A DNA stretch of 64,000 nucleotides from Ashinkailepas kermadecensis (GCA_034440615.1 JAOTOM010004839.1:443001-507000); one strand, 5' to 3'; shown: positions 1 through 26,916, counted from the stretch's first letter. Numbers and translations are program-made. Notes: a model not told the origin generated them from the letters alone.

Positions 1-224
1 CATATGATCAGGCTAGTCATATGGCATGTGTCCATAATTGTCCAAGTCTCGAGGCCTGTGTCACACTGCGACCCTTGTTACCTTGGAGACTCATGCGATT
101 CTGGCAGCCTGTTTTAGCTGATTCTTGGGGGACCGGTGTGGCGGTATCGTCCCCAGCATTCGTTGTGACCTCTGGTTCCTTGTCAACCCCACGTTCCATG
201 TGATCGCTGGCCACGGACCTCTGA

Positions 225-15534
<15,310 letters not shown>

Positions 15535-15659
15535 CCGGCCGGCGCGTGTCGCTTGGTTGCCACCAGGTACCTCATATCCAGTCAGCGCGGGTGGCGGACG
15601 CCGAGTCTCGCGCCGAGCTGTACGCCCGCCTCAGATGTTCCTGTCCGCGCGTTGTTGTC

Positions 15660-16255
15660 GGATGTTAGCGTGGGTGGACGGTGTATGCCTGTGTGCTGCG
15701 CGCCGTGTCACCCGGCGGTCTGTCAGTGCGGTGTTGTCGGGTGTGCGCGTGGGTGGACGCTGTATGCCTGTGTGCTGCGCGCCGTGTCACCCGGCGGTCT
15801 GTCAGTGCGGTGTTGTCGGGTGTGCGCGTGGGTGGACGGTGTATGCCTGTGTGCTGCGCGCCGTGTCGTGCCGTGTCACCCGGCGGTCTGTCAGTGCGGT
15901 GTTGTCGGTGGAGCGTGGGTGGACGGTGTATGCCTGTGTGCTGCGCGCCGTGTCGTGCCGTGTCACCCGGCGGTCTGTCAGTGCGGTGTTGTCGGGTGTG
16001 CGCGTGGGTGGACGGTGTATGCCTGTGTGCTGCGCGCCGTGTCGTGCCGTGTCACCCGGCGGTCTGTCAGTGCGGTGTTGTCGGGTGAGAGCGTGGGTGG
16101 GCGGTGTATACCTGTGTGCTGCGCGCCGTGTCGTGCCGTGTCACCCGGCGGTCTGTCAGTGCGGTGTTGTCGGTGAGAGCGTGGGTGGACGGTGTGTGCC
16201 TGTGTGCTGCGCGCCGTGTAGTGCCGTGTCGGACGGCGGTCTGTCAGTGCGGTGT
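15660..16255 (+). repeat. 80-90 bp minisatellite in the 3' UTR, 7 copies
   Basis: Units start GCGTGGGTGGACGGTGTATG and contain CACCCGGCGGTCTGTCAGTG. Longer units have an extra TCGTGCCGTG. A long reading frame through it is out of frame with the gene. Confidence 0.93.
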
Positions 16256-16566
16256 TCGGTCCTTCCCACCCAGCACAGGTTGTCCAGGTGTTTGTTTACG
16301 GAGCAGCGTCTCGGTGCGACTGCGCGTGTCAGCGGGCGACCAGCTGTTGTTGAAGGGGCTGCTGATGTGCCACCGTGTTTTGGCTCGAAATATGACGTCA
16401 CTTCCACGTCAAGCGTAGCACGGCGCTGTGCCCAGCGTAACACGGCGCTGTGCCCAGCGTCGTGTCCCTGCCCTCCCCATGACATGCACCCGTGTGTTCC
16501 GTTGTTATGCCTGCGCGGTCGAGTTCCTGAGCGTGTGTGTCGGCGTGAGTTTTGCCCCGGTTTGGA

Positions 16567-16905
16567 CGGCAGTGGTGCGGCTCGGTCGGCAGTACCAGAC
16601 GGCAGTGGTGTGGTTCGGTCAGCTGTATCGGACCGAGGCTGTACCAGACGGCAGTGGTGTGGTTCGGTCAGCTGTATCGGACCGAGGCTGTACCAGACGG
16701 CAGTGGTGTGGTTCGGTCAGCTGTATCGGACCGAGGCTGTACCGGACGGCAGTGGTGTGGTTCGATGGACTGTACCGGACCGAGACTGTACAGGACGGCA
16801 GTGGTGTGGTTCGGTCAGCTGTACCGGACCGAGACTGTACAGGACGGCAGTGGTGCAGCTCGGTCAGCTGTACCAGACTGAGGCTGGCACGTCTCGGCCA
16901 CCTCA
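16567..16905 (+). repeat. 49-bp minisatellite downstream of the ABTB stop, about 6-7 copies
   Basis: The unit is GGCAGTGGTGTGGTTCGGTC, then AGCTGTATCGGACCGAGGCT, then GTACCAGAC. It spaces exactly 49 bp between 16,601, 16,650 and 16,699. Confidence 0.93.
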
Positions 16906-17333
16906 GACCGCGTAACCCAGTGTAGTTGCTCAAGGCGTGCCCCTGTACATTGGTGATGGTCTGCGCACGCTGTAGTTTAGACAACCGTCCAGTGCCATTG
17001 AGTACAAGCAAACCCGTGGCTCTCTGTGAATGTGGCGTGCCAATACTTGTACATAGACTCAGTATTACCCGTGCGCAGTTTATGGCGCTCGGGGCGATTT
17101 TCCGTGACAAAGGTGCGTTACATTCGCTGCCCGCACAGGGGAATGCATTATAGTAGACAACTGGCCGAACCAGTATGGAGGTGAATATGGAAGAGTAAAT
17201 TGCGTTTTCCTACGACATGAAGCTGATTACGCGAGTCCTTTTAGAGATTAAACATACTGTAGAAATAATTTTGGGTACATATGTTTTTAACGGTGCATTG
17301 TGATTTGTTTGAGTTGCAGGTTCATTATGCTGT

Positions 17334-17339
17334 AATAAA
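17334..17339 (+). terminator. Poly(A) signal AATAAA
   Basis: AATAAA lies in an AT-rich stretch 1.8 kb after the ABTB stop codon. It is the first canonical hexamer downstream on this strand that I noticed. Confidence 0.45.
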
Positions 17340-17360
17340 AATGCTGAGAACCTGACGCCA

Positions 17361-17739
17361 TGAATTTAAATGCATTGTGCTTCAATGAGTTGCACTATGT
17401 AGTGCGCTTGCAGTATTGCGTATTACTAACTCTATCAATGAAGGCATGGTGGCAACCGTGCCTCCATTGAAGTTGAACTGTGGGAAGTTATGACAGCTGT
17501 CTCCCCTCTTCCCACCTTGCTTCCATGTGCGGATTGTGGATTTGGTCTATGGCGGTGGATAGATTTGCTTGGTCCATCAGCGTTCCTCGCCCGATGTTTC
17601 CCGCCCCAAACACGCTCCCACTATAAAAAAATGCAAGCTTTCTTTCATCTTTTGCGCTTTGCACTGGTAGGCAAACTCAAATGCGAACACTCCCTTGCCA
17701 CAAAAAGTAGACGGTGGATCGTCTGAGGGTCCCAGTAGC
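17361..17739. other. Unassigned sequence after the ABTB poly(A) signal
   Basis: No gene or repeat recognised. Confidence 0.4.
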
Positions 17740-19900
17740 TAACCGACAGCTGCTGTAGTTGATTTTACGCCGGCTGAAAAATAACGTCGGATAATCGCCG
17801 TCCTAAACGCAAGATTAAAAATAATTATCGGTAGACCCGGTACACTGGCAACGCTCCACCTAAGCGGCCAGGTAGTCGCATTCTCCAGGTTGACCGGCAC
17901 AAAGGGACGTGTGGTGATCCGTCCAGTGGCCCAGTTGGCACCAGGGCTTCGAGTCTTAGCCTCGCGTTCTCCTGGTTGACCGGCACGAAGGGACTGGTGG
18001 CAGCTCCCCCAGTGGCACAGTTGGCACGAGAGTTTCGAGTCTTGGCCTTGCGTTCTCCTGCTTGCCGGCACGAAGGGACGGGTGGCGATTCCTCCAGTGG
18101 CCCAGTTGGCACCAGAGCATCAAGCCTTGACCGGACGGGATCGCTACCAGCTGATCCAGTTGCAGCCGCGGGAAGGTCAACCGTGGAATGAGGCGCATGG
18201 TCAATAGCACCCCGTGGAGCTTCATCGGACGGACCGGGGTGACTCATGGATTCTCGGGACCAAAGCACATAATCCAGACGAGGCTCTAGGCATCTGTGGT
18301 ACACTAGAACGTGGTACTGTCTTGAGACAGCCGGATTATGCACCATTTTCTCAGACCTCCACACGATTACCTCCGGTTTTCAGGGTCCGACAGACTCATA
18401 GCAATGCTGCTCGGGAACAACAGTATTGTGTAAAGAAACGAAGTCCCTATGTTCATGCGTAAGCTCGTTAACCTTTTCCTTGCAGTCGCGCTCCTTCTTG
18501 TAATGATCATCCTTATATCTGCAGAGCGTGCCTGTGCGCGATCCGCAAGTTTTCGTGCAACCAATCCACATAATCGGAAATGGTGGTGGACTTAGCCACG
18601 ACAGGTACCTCCAAATCAGCCTGAACGGGCTGAACGGGCTGACGAAGCTCGTGCCCGAACATCAAAAGTACGGACTGCATTCCAGCGCGTCATATACTTG
18701 GGACCTGCATCCCAGCATAAGGTAGTAGATGCAGCACGATTATCCGGCATTTTTGGACCATCGAGTAATCCCCATAATCTTCCCTCGCTCAGGGTGATGC
18801 GGGCCAATTTTGGTCTTCTGCGTGATTAAAGGAAAACGACACATCTCAGTAATTATTTAACCGGTATAATTCGTCACACAATCCGAATGAACTGTTTTCG
18901 GGAAACGCATCTTGCGAAAACTTTTCCCCTTATGTGATTGCAACTGTCACTGCCGTCACATCAGCTGACGGGAAACATCACAAAAACGAGTGAAGTGGTT
19001 GATCACGAAAAGCAAGTGCTTATTATCACTCTCACTACACTCGGAGTAGTGGGGAAGACTGAACAAAATATCGATATCCGCCGCCGTCCCCAATGGTTCG
19101 TAGGCGTGAACCTTGTCCAACACGCACGCGGTTGCCGCAAGGTGGATGACGGGTGGAACAATGTTGACACTTCCGACAAAAGTCACCAATATCTGCCGAC
19201 ATGCTAACCCGGCGAAATCGCAATGCCACTGTAGCACCGCTCCGGTCAGACCCTGTATGACCTCCTGTCGGCTCGCCATGCATTGACGTTGGCAGTCACA
19301 GGCTATCGGACGTTCCTCGCCGTCCTGCATCTGCAAGAGAACCAGTGCATCTGCATTTGTAGTGCGTTCTGCATTTGCAGGACCAGTGGCGACCATGCGA
19401 TCGCCACTGGCCTCAGTTTCCAGAATATAGGTACTGGCCGACATCTGAACCAAGCTCGGGAAAGCTAACCGGCGACTCGGTTAGGGCTCGCTTCAGCGTA
19501 TCAAGTGCCGCGCGAGTCGAGTCCGACCACACACACGTAGCATCTGGCGGTCAAACGTGACAATCCGGCGGCGATATCGGCCGCGTGTTCAGTGTACCGT
19601 CGAAAGTGTCACGCTAGCCCTAGCACAACTAGATAACTACCTGGTGATGTAGAGAATCGACCAACGGCTGATGTTCTCCACTTCGCAAGGATGAACAGAA
19701 ATATCTTCACTGGAAACCACATGGCTGTGATAAACAGTCTTTTGGTGATATTGTAAGGAGGCTTGCATTCTTTCGGCACGAAATTTTCGATATATTCCTA
19801 CCCGACAAGGCCGCAAGACGTCGAGCCAGATCCCACCAGCTCCCTCCCTTCTCATTACATGTTTTGAAGCCAAGCCGACCTCGGCGCGGACGCGTCCAGA
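17740..19900 (-). pseudogene. Decayed Ty3/gypsy pol (RT, RNase H, integrase), minus strand
   Basis: Read on the minus strand in several frames. The RT thumb is at about 19,760-19,640 (SHVVSSEDISVHP). Next come a GLA-HFRRY-like segment near 19,620 and RNase H start ILETEAS at about 19,430 with QDGEERPIA at about 19,310. The integrase zinc segment is at about 19,283-19,160 (GEPTGGHTG; CRKCQHC), the catalytic-domain start at about 19,010 (LLFVINHFTR) and the integrase end at about 18,690-18,520 (LLMFGHELRQPVQ; DYVDWLHENL). The tail contains REs such as PLEESPPVPSC. Multiple frameshifts, stops and deletions break it. The order RT-RH-IN fits Ty3/gypsy. No LTR was identified. Confidence 0.75.
17880..18125 (-). 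repeat. 84-87 bp tandem repeat, 3 copies, in the gypsy tail
   Basis: Units share CCGGCACGAAGGGACGGGTG and CCAGTGGCCCAGTTGGCACC, spaced 87 and 84 bp at 17,901, 17,988 and 18,072. Confidence 0.85.
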
Positions 19901-21449
19901 TCAAAGACGGCGGCCAGAGAATCTGGAACAACACCAGCTGCGTGTCTGAGTCAAAACAACAGAAGGGTCGCCGGTCAACCGTGAGATCAGTGACCCAGGT
20001 GAAAGATCTAGAACATCGGCAGCACAGTGGAAAATGTCCAGCTCCAGCAGACCGTCATGAAGGCCGCAGGCGGCATCAAGAAGCATATGGCCAATGAAAA
20101 AAAAATGCACCCCGCCAATCAAAATCCAACACTTTCACTCCGAAGCCCTGGGAGTGGCCAGAAACTAGAGGGGGCGGGGCCAGAGGAGAGTCAAGAAAAA
20201 ACGAGCAGACTGACAGAAGACACACTCAGACAGGTGGACGGAACGGAGACTCAGGAAGGATTCACTCAGGGTAGGCCAGTCACAAAGAGAGAACGAGATC
20301 ATGTAAATGGAGGCGGATGTAATAGTTGTGACGTGAAGTCCGGGCGAAGGAGAGTGACGGACGGCTGGAGGGCGACAACCATCGGGCATGTGAGTGTCGT
20401 ACGTCTGACATGTCTTCCTCTTTCCCAAACTTTTCCGAACCAACCTAATTTATATTACGCAGCTTCTGCTTCCTCTACCTAATTCACTCAGCTGAAAGGA
20501 GCGATCTGTCTTATGGGAGGAACCAAATAGGATGTATTCGGGGTGGGGAGAAAGTGTGTCGCGTGCTAGGATGGAGATGTTCGAGATGGTGAGTAGTGTG
20601 TGTAAGCAGTGCGTGGTCTTAATGTGATGCGGTGTATATAAATGTAAATATATTAGATTAAGCATAGAAATTATGTGGTGGCATTAGCAGAGACAGGTGG
20701 CAGCAGTTCGGCAGTGATGGACAGGAGGAGCAGCGGAGCAGGATCGGATAAAGTAAAACATGGAGTACAGCAAAGTTATGCTTGCAACAACTTCTGTTTT
20801 CCCCTCCCCGTCTAAATACACTCGGCCTTTAGACTAATAGGAGTTCAAACAATAACATTATAGCTAACCTACCTGCCGTAGTGCAACATATTCTTTGCAA
20901 TCCAAACTTTACATGAACTCAAGGGATGCCCTCCAGCTGTGCGTTGAGTGGCGTAACTTTCGTGATGAACCAGATAGCATTGAGGTCATGCCGATGACAG
21001 CAGTCAGTGACCCTCCGTGGGGATTAACGCAACTCGATGACGACAGGGTACGACCCTCCCAGACCAACGGTAGAGTAGTAAATACCTCGGCGACCAGGTG
21101 GACGGAGGAGATGACATTTACGTCCAGAACTGAAATGGCAGGCCGTGCCTCGTTGGCTGAGGGGTGCGTGTCACGCTTTCCCCTCGGATAGACGAGAATA
21201 GAACCGTGAGTACACTCCCCACGACAAGGGACGATTCACACTTGATGTTTGGATAAGTGCCTGAGATTAATTTGTTATGTGAAGTAAATTTATAAGCGAG
21301 GAAGCCGACCTGCGAGCCGTCCTCCTATGGACTGAACGTTCTCGGGTAATGGTAGTGAGTGTTTAAGCCCGTCTAAATTGTTTAGAATATTAATGTTGTC
21401 ATATATGATCTGCGTTTGCATAATGTCTAATTGCGAGAGGGGACGATGA
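19901..21449. other. Unassigned 1.5 kb
   Basis: Short frames occur on both strands, none with a recognisable motif. No repeat structure was noticed. Confidence 0.4.
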
Positions 21450-21893
21450 ACTAACACTTTAGAGGATTTAGCTCACCTGCTCTGGTTCTTTGACCGCAAA
21501 ATCCCGCTGGCCTCTGTGACCCAGGGGCGCAGATGGGAGGCGAGCACAGTATGCATGTGGGACGGGCCGTTAAGGGAGGCACTACATTGCGTTCGTCGGG
21601 AGTTTGGGGCCGGACAATATGATGTATTGCAAAACACTGCACGGTCGCTAGTCCACCCCCGTCCACTGCATGTCGGGCACGGATTTATGCAGTGGTTCGG
21701 GGGAATGCACGGACAGGTTTGGCATGCCGTAAGCCCCGGGACTGAAAGGGTAGGGCCAGCTAGGTTATATAGACGGCCAGGGGACGTGCCCAACGTGGTA
21801 GGGATCCGTGCCCACCCGTGGACACATAGGCTTGGTCGCACGTCTACGGCGAATAAGGCCCGGCGCGGCATCGACTGTCTTAAGGTTAGGTAA
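21450..21893 (+). CDS. Unrecognised open segment, 147 codons, no start identified
   Basis: A stop-free frame follows a TGA at 21,447. It reads LEDLAHLLWFFDRKIPLASV, then WEASTVCMWDGPLREALHCV, and ends TAG/TAA-like at about 21,893 after GIDCLKVR. The composition looks protein-like, with many Trp, Arg and His and few low-complexity runs. I do not recognise the family. The opposite strand is also partly open, so it may be chance or a transposon relic. Confidence 0.2.
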   Translation, partial: TNTLEDLAHLLWFFDRKIPLASVTQGRRWEASTVCMWDGPLREALHCVRREFGAGQYDVLQNTARSLVHPRPLHVGHGFMQWFGGMHGQVWHAVSPGTERVGPARLYRRPGDVPNVVGIRAHPWTHRLGRTSTANKARRGIDCLKVR

Positions 21894-22780
21894 GTCGGTC
21901 AAAGACACCAGAGCACCTATATGAGCCCTCGGAGCCAGTACGATGAGCCCCCTCGTTGCAGTTAAGACTTTATCCAGGCGAGGAACGCTGCCAATAATGG
22001 CGAGGCCAGCTATGATTGACAGTGAAAGGTTTACATATACGGCCAACATACCATCAAAAATAGAGCAATGGTTTGTCGATATATGTGTTTGTTTATCGCT
22101 GAGGGGAGGACGGGAGCCAAATTTAGGGACCAAGCAATTCATTAATTAATAAGGAGAGAGTGAATGGGACGAGCGAATGTGAGTGAATGAGGAGAATGAA
22201 TGTGTGTTAGGTAGCTTTAAGGACCAGCGGAAGCCGCTTGGGGCTAAACACAGGCACTTGTTTCGTGCGGTACATTGCACAAAATTATACTACTATTAGC
22301 GTCCAAAAAGTCCCAACTCGGGACAAGTCATTCAAACCACGGACAAATTACATACTCATTAATTTTATAATACTACGTATTCATTCTAATTTGGCTAGAG
22401 GCACTCACTTATCTATATGGTGTTCCCAAAATCTTTGACCTCGCACAACATATAAATTCGTGTTAGGGGCGGTAGTTCATACAACATCAAGCCGGCTGCG
22501 GTTGAGGAGAAATGGGCGGTTGAGGTGGTGGGCAAACACACAACACACCACACACACAGGCACAAAAGGCAACAGGAGATGTTTAGCCAAGTATAAGTCT
22601 AGAGTCAGCCCAGTTTCAGTAGTGTTAAGGTTCAGTCTTAGTTAAGATCAAGCCCTTAATAAGTTCAATCAGTTTCAGTTGGGTTTGGTAAGGATTATCT
22701 TTCACACACCCCGAGCACCCCGGCAACACACCCCTCACAGCTCCCACACCAGCCCAAACAGCCCCCCCCCAAAAAAAACC
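21894..22780. other. Unassigned 0.9 kb
   Basis: No gene, RNA or transposon recognised. Confidence 0.4.
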
Positions 22781-22799
22781 ACCGCCCCCCCCACCCACC

Positions 22800-22870
<71 letters not shown>
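22800..22870 (+). repeat. (CA)n microsatellite
   Basis: A pure CA run preceded by CCCA-rich sequence. Confidence 0.95.
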
Positions 22871-22871
<1 letters not shown>

Positions 22872-23069
22872 ACCACCAACGGCAGAGCCGCCACCCCTAC
22901 CATATCATTGAGATTTTGTCTGAGTTCAAGGTCAAACTGGCATCATTTAAACGATCTGGAATACAGTCCATGAATTCCGAGACTGATTGGAACGACGAGA
23001 AACCATGGCGCATTATATCGTCATAATGACCTGCGCATTTTCTCGGAACGATATCACCTAAAGCAGTGT

Positions 23070-24470
23070 GCAGGTATTAGGCACACGTGGTAGTGTACAA
23101 GAGTAGAGCACACGTGGCGGTGTTTAACCCGCGCACGTCCGGGGGGGCAGATATCTGCCCCCCCCCTGCGGTTTTTCCTACTTTGCCGCCATACTAATCG
23201 GGTTAGCAAGGCCAAACCTCGCATGGCTGCTCATTGGTCTTTTGCGCATATCCTCAGAACTTTTTGACCCTGGGTCATCTCAAGTCAGGTCACCAGGTCA
23301 GGCGAAGTGACCTAACGTCCCTCCGAGTTCTAGGTGGCATCACTCCCACAATAATTGGCCGATTGATTTCAAACTTATATCACGTAATGATCTTATCAGG
23401 GTCTATAACATGTATATCACGGTTTTTTCGTAGCGTTGACCTGAGGTCAGGTCGTGGCCATGGCTTACCCATTATAGGCCTATGGCAAAATATACAAATG
23501 TTTCCTGGTTACATATTTGCTCTCGGAATGACCTCCAACCGTTATGGCGTGTAGTTGGAAGCTATTCGCAATGCTATCGCTGACATTTTTGCTCAGTGGC
23601 CCCACCAAGGTCAGCTGAGGTCACCTGAAATCACTAGCACATTTCTGCGCATTATATCGCAATGCATTGAGCTAGAAGGCTGAAATTACCGTCATTGTGC
23701 TTGTATCGCCCAGACGTGTCGATTGATATATTACATGACCTCCCTACTCTACCCCATGACCTTGACCTGAGGTCATTGTTTCGGTGACCCATCTGTTGAC
23801 CTGACCTTAAATTACACAGCATATGTCGATAGCACATTTCAAGGGCTGTCGAATACCATTTGCAGTTTGTTTCTATCTGTTACAGGTCCTGAGATATGTG
23901 CTAATATCTGAGGGTCCCACCCGATCTGGTCGAATTTGACATATGATGACCCAGTGACCTAAATATTGATCTGAGCGAGAAAATGACCGAAATACGTTCG
24001 ATAGAGCTTATCACCAGCTAACCAAAGCCGTTTTCCGTTTGTCGCTACCTAGCATAGTTCTCGAGATCTTAGGGGGGGGGGCAGACATTTCCCCCCCCCC
24101 GGACATGCGAAGTTGGCGCGGACCGCCGGACGTGCGAGTGTTAAGAGTAGAGCACACATGGCAGTGTATAGGAGTAGGGTACACGTGGCAATGTGCGAGG
24201 GTAGGGCACACGTGGTATTGCATAGGAGTAGAACACACGTGGTATTGTATAGGAGTAGGGCACACGTGGCAGTGTGCGAGGGTAGGGCACACGTGGTATT
24301 GCATAGGAGTAGAGCACACGTGGCAGTGTGCAGGGGCAGGGCACACGTGGTATTGCATAGGAGTAGAGCACACGTGGCAATGTGCAGGAGTAGAGCACAC
24401 GTGGCAGTGTGCAGGGGCAGGGCACACGTGGTAGTGTGCAAGGGTATAGCACACGTGGCAATGCACATGT
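23070..24470 (+). repeat. 27-bp E-box minisatellite, interrupted by a transposon
   Basis: The unit is AGCACACGTGGCAGTGTGCA followed by GGAGTAG. Two copies lie at 23,070-23,123 and about 12 at 24,145-24,465. Nearly every unit has CACGTG. The 23,128-24,140 element sits between the two parts. Confidence 0.9.
23128..24140 (+). mobile_element. Non-autonomous piggyBac-like element with TTAA duplication
   Basis: It is flanked on both sides by TTAA (23,124-23,127 and 24,141-24,144). The left end is CCCGCGCACGTCCGG and the right end, reverse-complemented, is CACTCGCACGTCCGG (13 of 15 match). Each end has a subterminal hairpin of G-run, GCAGA and C-run. It is 1,013 bp with no plausible transposase frame. 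TTAA targets and short inverted ends starting with C are typical of the piggyBac superfamily. The assignment is inferred from the ends only. Confidence 0.75.
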
Positions 24471-24795
24471 GTACACACCAAGTAATTACGGAACATCAAT
24501 CACTTTCGGCACGCAAGAAACCCTTTAAATCGGTCCTAAATTGGCCAAAAGTGCAGCTCTACCCAAAAGTGGGAAGGGGTCCTGCACTGCACTTGTCGCC
24601 TTGGTGACGGCTCCATTCAGTTTGGATTTTGGTACTGCCACGAGGCTTTGTTGCTTATGCTAATGCTGGATTCGGTATCAATTAACCAACGACACTCAGT
24701 TCCTGAAATTATAGCCAGTAATGGCATATGAGAGTTAATCCGCACGCATTTGTTCATGCGGCAGCCATTCCAGACTCGGCCACGGAAGGCTCGCC
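24471..24795. other. Unassigned 0.3 kb
   Basis: Nothing recognised. Confidence 0.4.
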
Positions 24796-24799
24796 ATCA

Positions 24800-25370
24800 C
24801 GACCCAGCACGCTACTCTCACATGGCCGTCACGACTCGGCACGCTGCTCTCACATGGCCGTCACGACTCGGCACGCTGCTCTCACATGGCCGTCACGACT
24901 CGGCACGCTGCTCTCACATGGCCGTCACGACTCGGCACGCTGCTCCCACATGGCCGTCACGACTCGGCACGCTGCTCTCACATGGCCGTCACGACTCGGC
25001 ACGCTGCTCTCACATGGCCGTCACGACTCGGCACGCTGCTCTCACATAGCCGTCACGACTCGGCACGCTGCTCCCACATGGCCGTCACGACTCGGCACGC
25101 TGCTCCCACATGGCCGTCACGACTCGGCACGCTGCTCCCACATGGCCGTCACGACTCGGCACGCTGCTCCCACATGGCCGTCACGACTCGGCACGCTGCT
25201 CCCACATGGCCGTCACGACTCGGCACGCTGCTCTCAAATGGCTGTCACGACTCGGCACGCTGCTCTCAAATGGCTGTCACGACTCGGCACGCTGCTCTCA
25301 CATGGCTGTCACGACTCGGCACGCTGCTCTCACATGGCCGTCACGACTCGGCCATGTGAGAGCAGCGTCC
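24800..25370 (+). repeat. 32-bp minisatellite, about 17 copies, with an inverted end
   Basis: The unit is CATGGCCGTCACGACTCGGC followed by ACGCTGCTCTCA. After the last unit the sequence CCATGTGAGAGCAGCG (about 25,352-25,367) is the reverse complement of part of the unit. Confidence 0.95.
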
Positions 25371-25476
25371 TATTCATGGGTTGAGATGCTGAAAAAAAGA
25401 GTTTCATGTGAACGATTGGTTCAAAGTTTAATACAACGAAGAATGGCTCTTAGATGCTCCTGGGTTTTAGACATTG

Positions 25477-25708
25477 CGTGTAAAGAGAAGCATACGACCT
25501 TCAATATACCAGAGGTGCTGAGTTGACATCAGTAACGTTAAGATTATACTTTATTAGTACTCAACGTTTAGGCCATCGTCAGGCCACTCCTGACGATGGC
25601 CCCTGGCCGAAACGTTGAGTACCTAATAAAGTATAATCCTTAACGTTACTTTTGATGTCAACTGAGCACCTCCTGTATATTGAAGGTCGTATGCTTTCTT
25701 TACAGCAA
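25477..25708. repeat. Long imperfect inverted repeat (about 105-bp arms) with hammerhead-like core
   Basis: The left arm (GCATACGACCTTCAATATAC, AACGTTAAGATTATACTTTA) and right arm (AAAGTATAATCCTTAACGTT, TGAAGGTCGTATGC) are reverse complements. The centre is at about 25,578-25,600. Confidence 0.85.
25590..25647 (+). ncRNA. Candidate hammerhead-ribozyme-like motif
   Basis: CUGACGA (25,590-25,596) is followed by U, a 4-bp GGCC/GGCC stem with a CCU loop (25,598-25,608) and GAA (25,609-25,611). ACGUU (25,612-25,616) then pairs perfectly with AACGU (25,642-25,646), followed by U at 25,647 as the potential cleavage base. This matches the core CUGANGA...GAA...UH. Two points count against it: an extra U lies between the core and stem II, and I cannot find a good stem I. 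Such motifs are known in Penelope-like elements. Confidence 0.3.
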
Positions 25709-25879
25709 TGATTGGTTCAAAGGCGTTTTGAAGTAATTCTTTCCAGCCAATGCCCATAGGCTCCATGCGAAAGCTCAGCAGATTTGGGGTGGGGCTGAAA
25801 CCATCGTTGAATGGGTAGATCCACTCATTTAACGCGAGAGATTTAGGCCATACAGGTATGTATATATTCATATAAATAA

Positions 25880-25950
<71 letters not shown>
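25880..25950 (+). repeat. (TA)n microsatellite
   Basis: A nearly pure TA run. Confidence 0.95.
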
Positions 25951-26790
25951 ATATATATAATTTACAGATTGCAATTTCTCTGAAAACATGCAACCTGGTG
26001 TCTGAATGCATAAATAAAGTGCTTCAAAGACAGTGGGAAACGATGCAAAGGAATAAGATAACACTTGACATACCAGTTGATATAATGTGGTTGCTTCCCT
26101 TGAACCCTCTTCGGGTGTTATTGAACGAGGGAGACTGGAGACCGGAGTTTTTCCTAAGCTAGCTGAATTTTCTCAAGTTGAATTGCCGCCATGGGTTGAC
26201 TCGGCTCCTGCAAGCCACATCGCTTTTTATAGGCTAAAAATTCGCAACTATTAAGCATAGAACAATGCAGCTTTCTCAACATCATCACCATGGAATCGAA
26301 CAGGTCACGGCAAGGAGGGTTCGGTTTCTTATACGCATCCGGCGCTTATCATGTGACCCGGCGAGGGTGAGCTGGTAACAGGACAAAGAGGTTCATGGTT
26401 AGTCGGACTACCACATCGAAGCATTGATAACATGCTAAATTCGGCACACAAGTAACATGTTAACCTGGATCTTCACGATTGGATTTATGTTATCAGAGCC
26501 CACGCTACAACCTCGGCTTGGCGCCGACACAGATCACAAAATCACATTAAAAGCGTTGAACTGAGAAAAACATGTTCTACCAGTGTGCAATATTTGCTTA
26601 AGGGCTGATTTCCCGTCGTATTGCAGAATACTTACAGAAATTAACATTTTTCATTGAATCAAACGTCAAGTTTGTCGAACGTCCAAGTCATATTTCATCG
26701 CTATCAGCATTGATCAATATCATGCTCCAATAGATGCAGCATATCATCAATATATGCAGCATAGAAAGCATAGAAAACATAGAAAGTGAT
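25951..26790. other. Unassigned 0.8 kb
   Basis: No gene or repeat recognised. Confidence 0.4.
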
Positions 26791-26793
26791 TCA

Positions 26794-26824
26794 ATACACA
26801 CGCACACATACACACACACAGACA

Positions 26825-26913
<89 letters not shown>

Positions 26914-26916
26914 ACA
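26794..26916 (+). repeat. (CA)n microsatellite
   Basis: About 120 bp of CA repeat with minor interruptions. Confidence 0.95.

Larger units (their letters stand above)
15535..17360 (+). other. Probable 3' UTR of the ABTB gene
   Basis: About 1.8 kb separates the stop codon from the first good poly(A) signal. It is mostly GC-rich tandem repeat with no conserved coding sequence. Assigning it to the transcript is an inference from position. Confidence 0.5.

Noticed and set aside
24728..25526. Frames with repeated HDSARCSHMAVTTRHAALTW
   Set aside because: Translation of the 32-bp minisatellite. All three frames read through.
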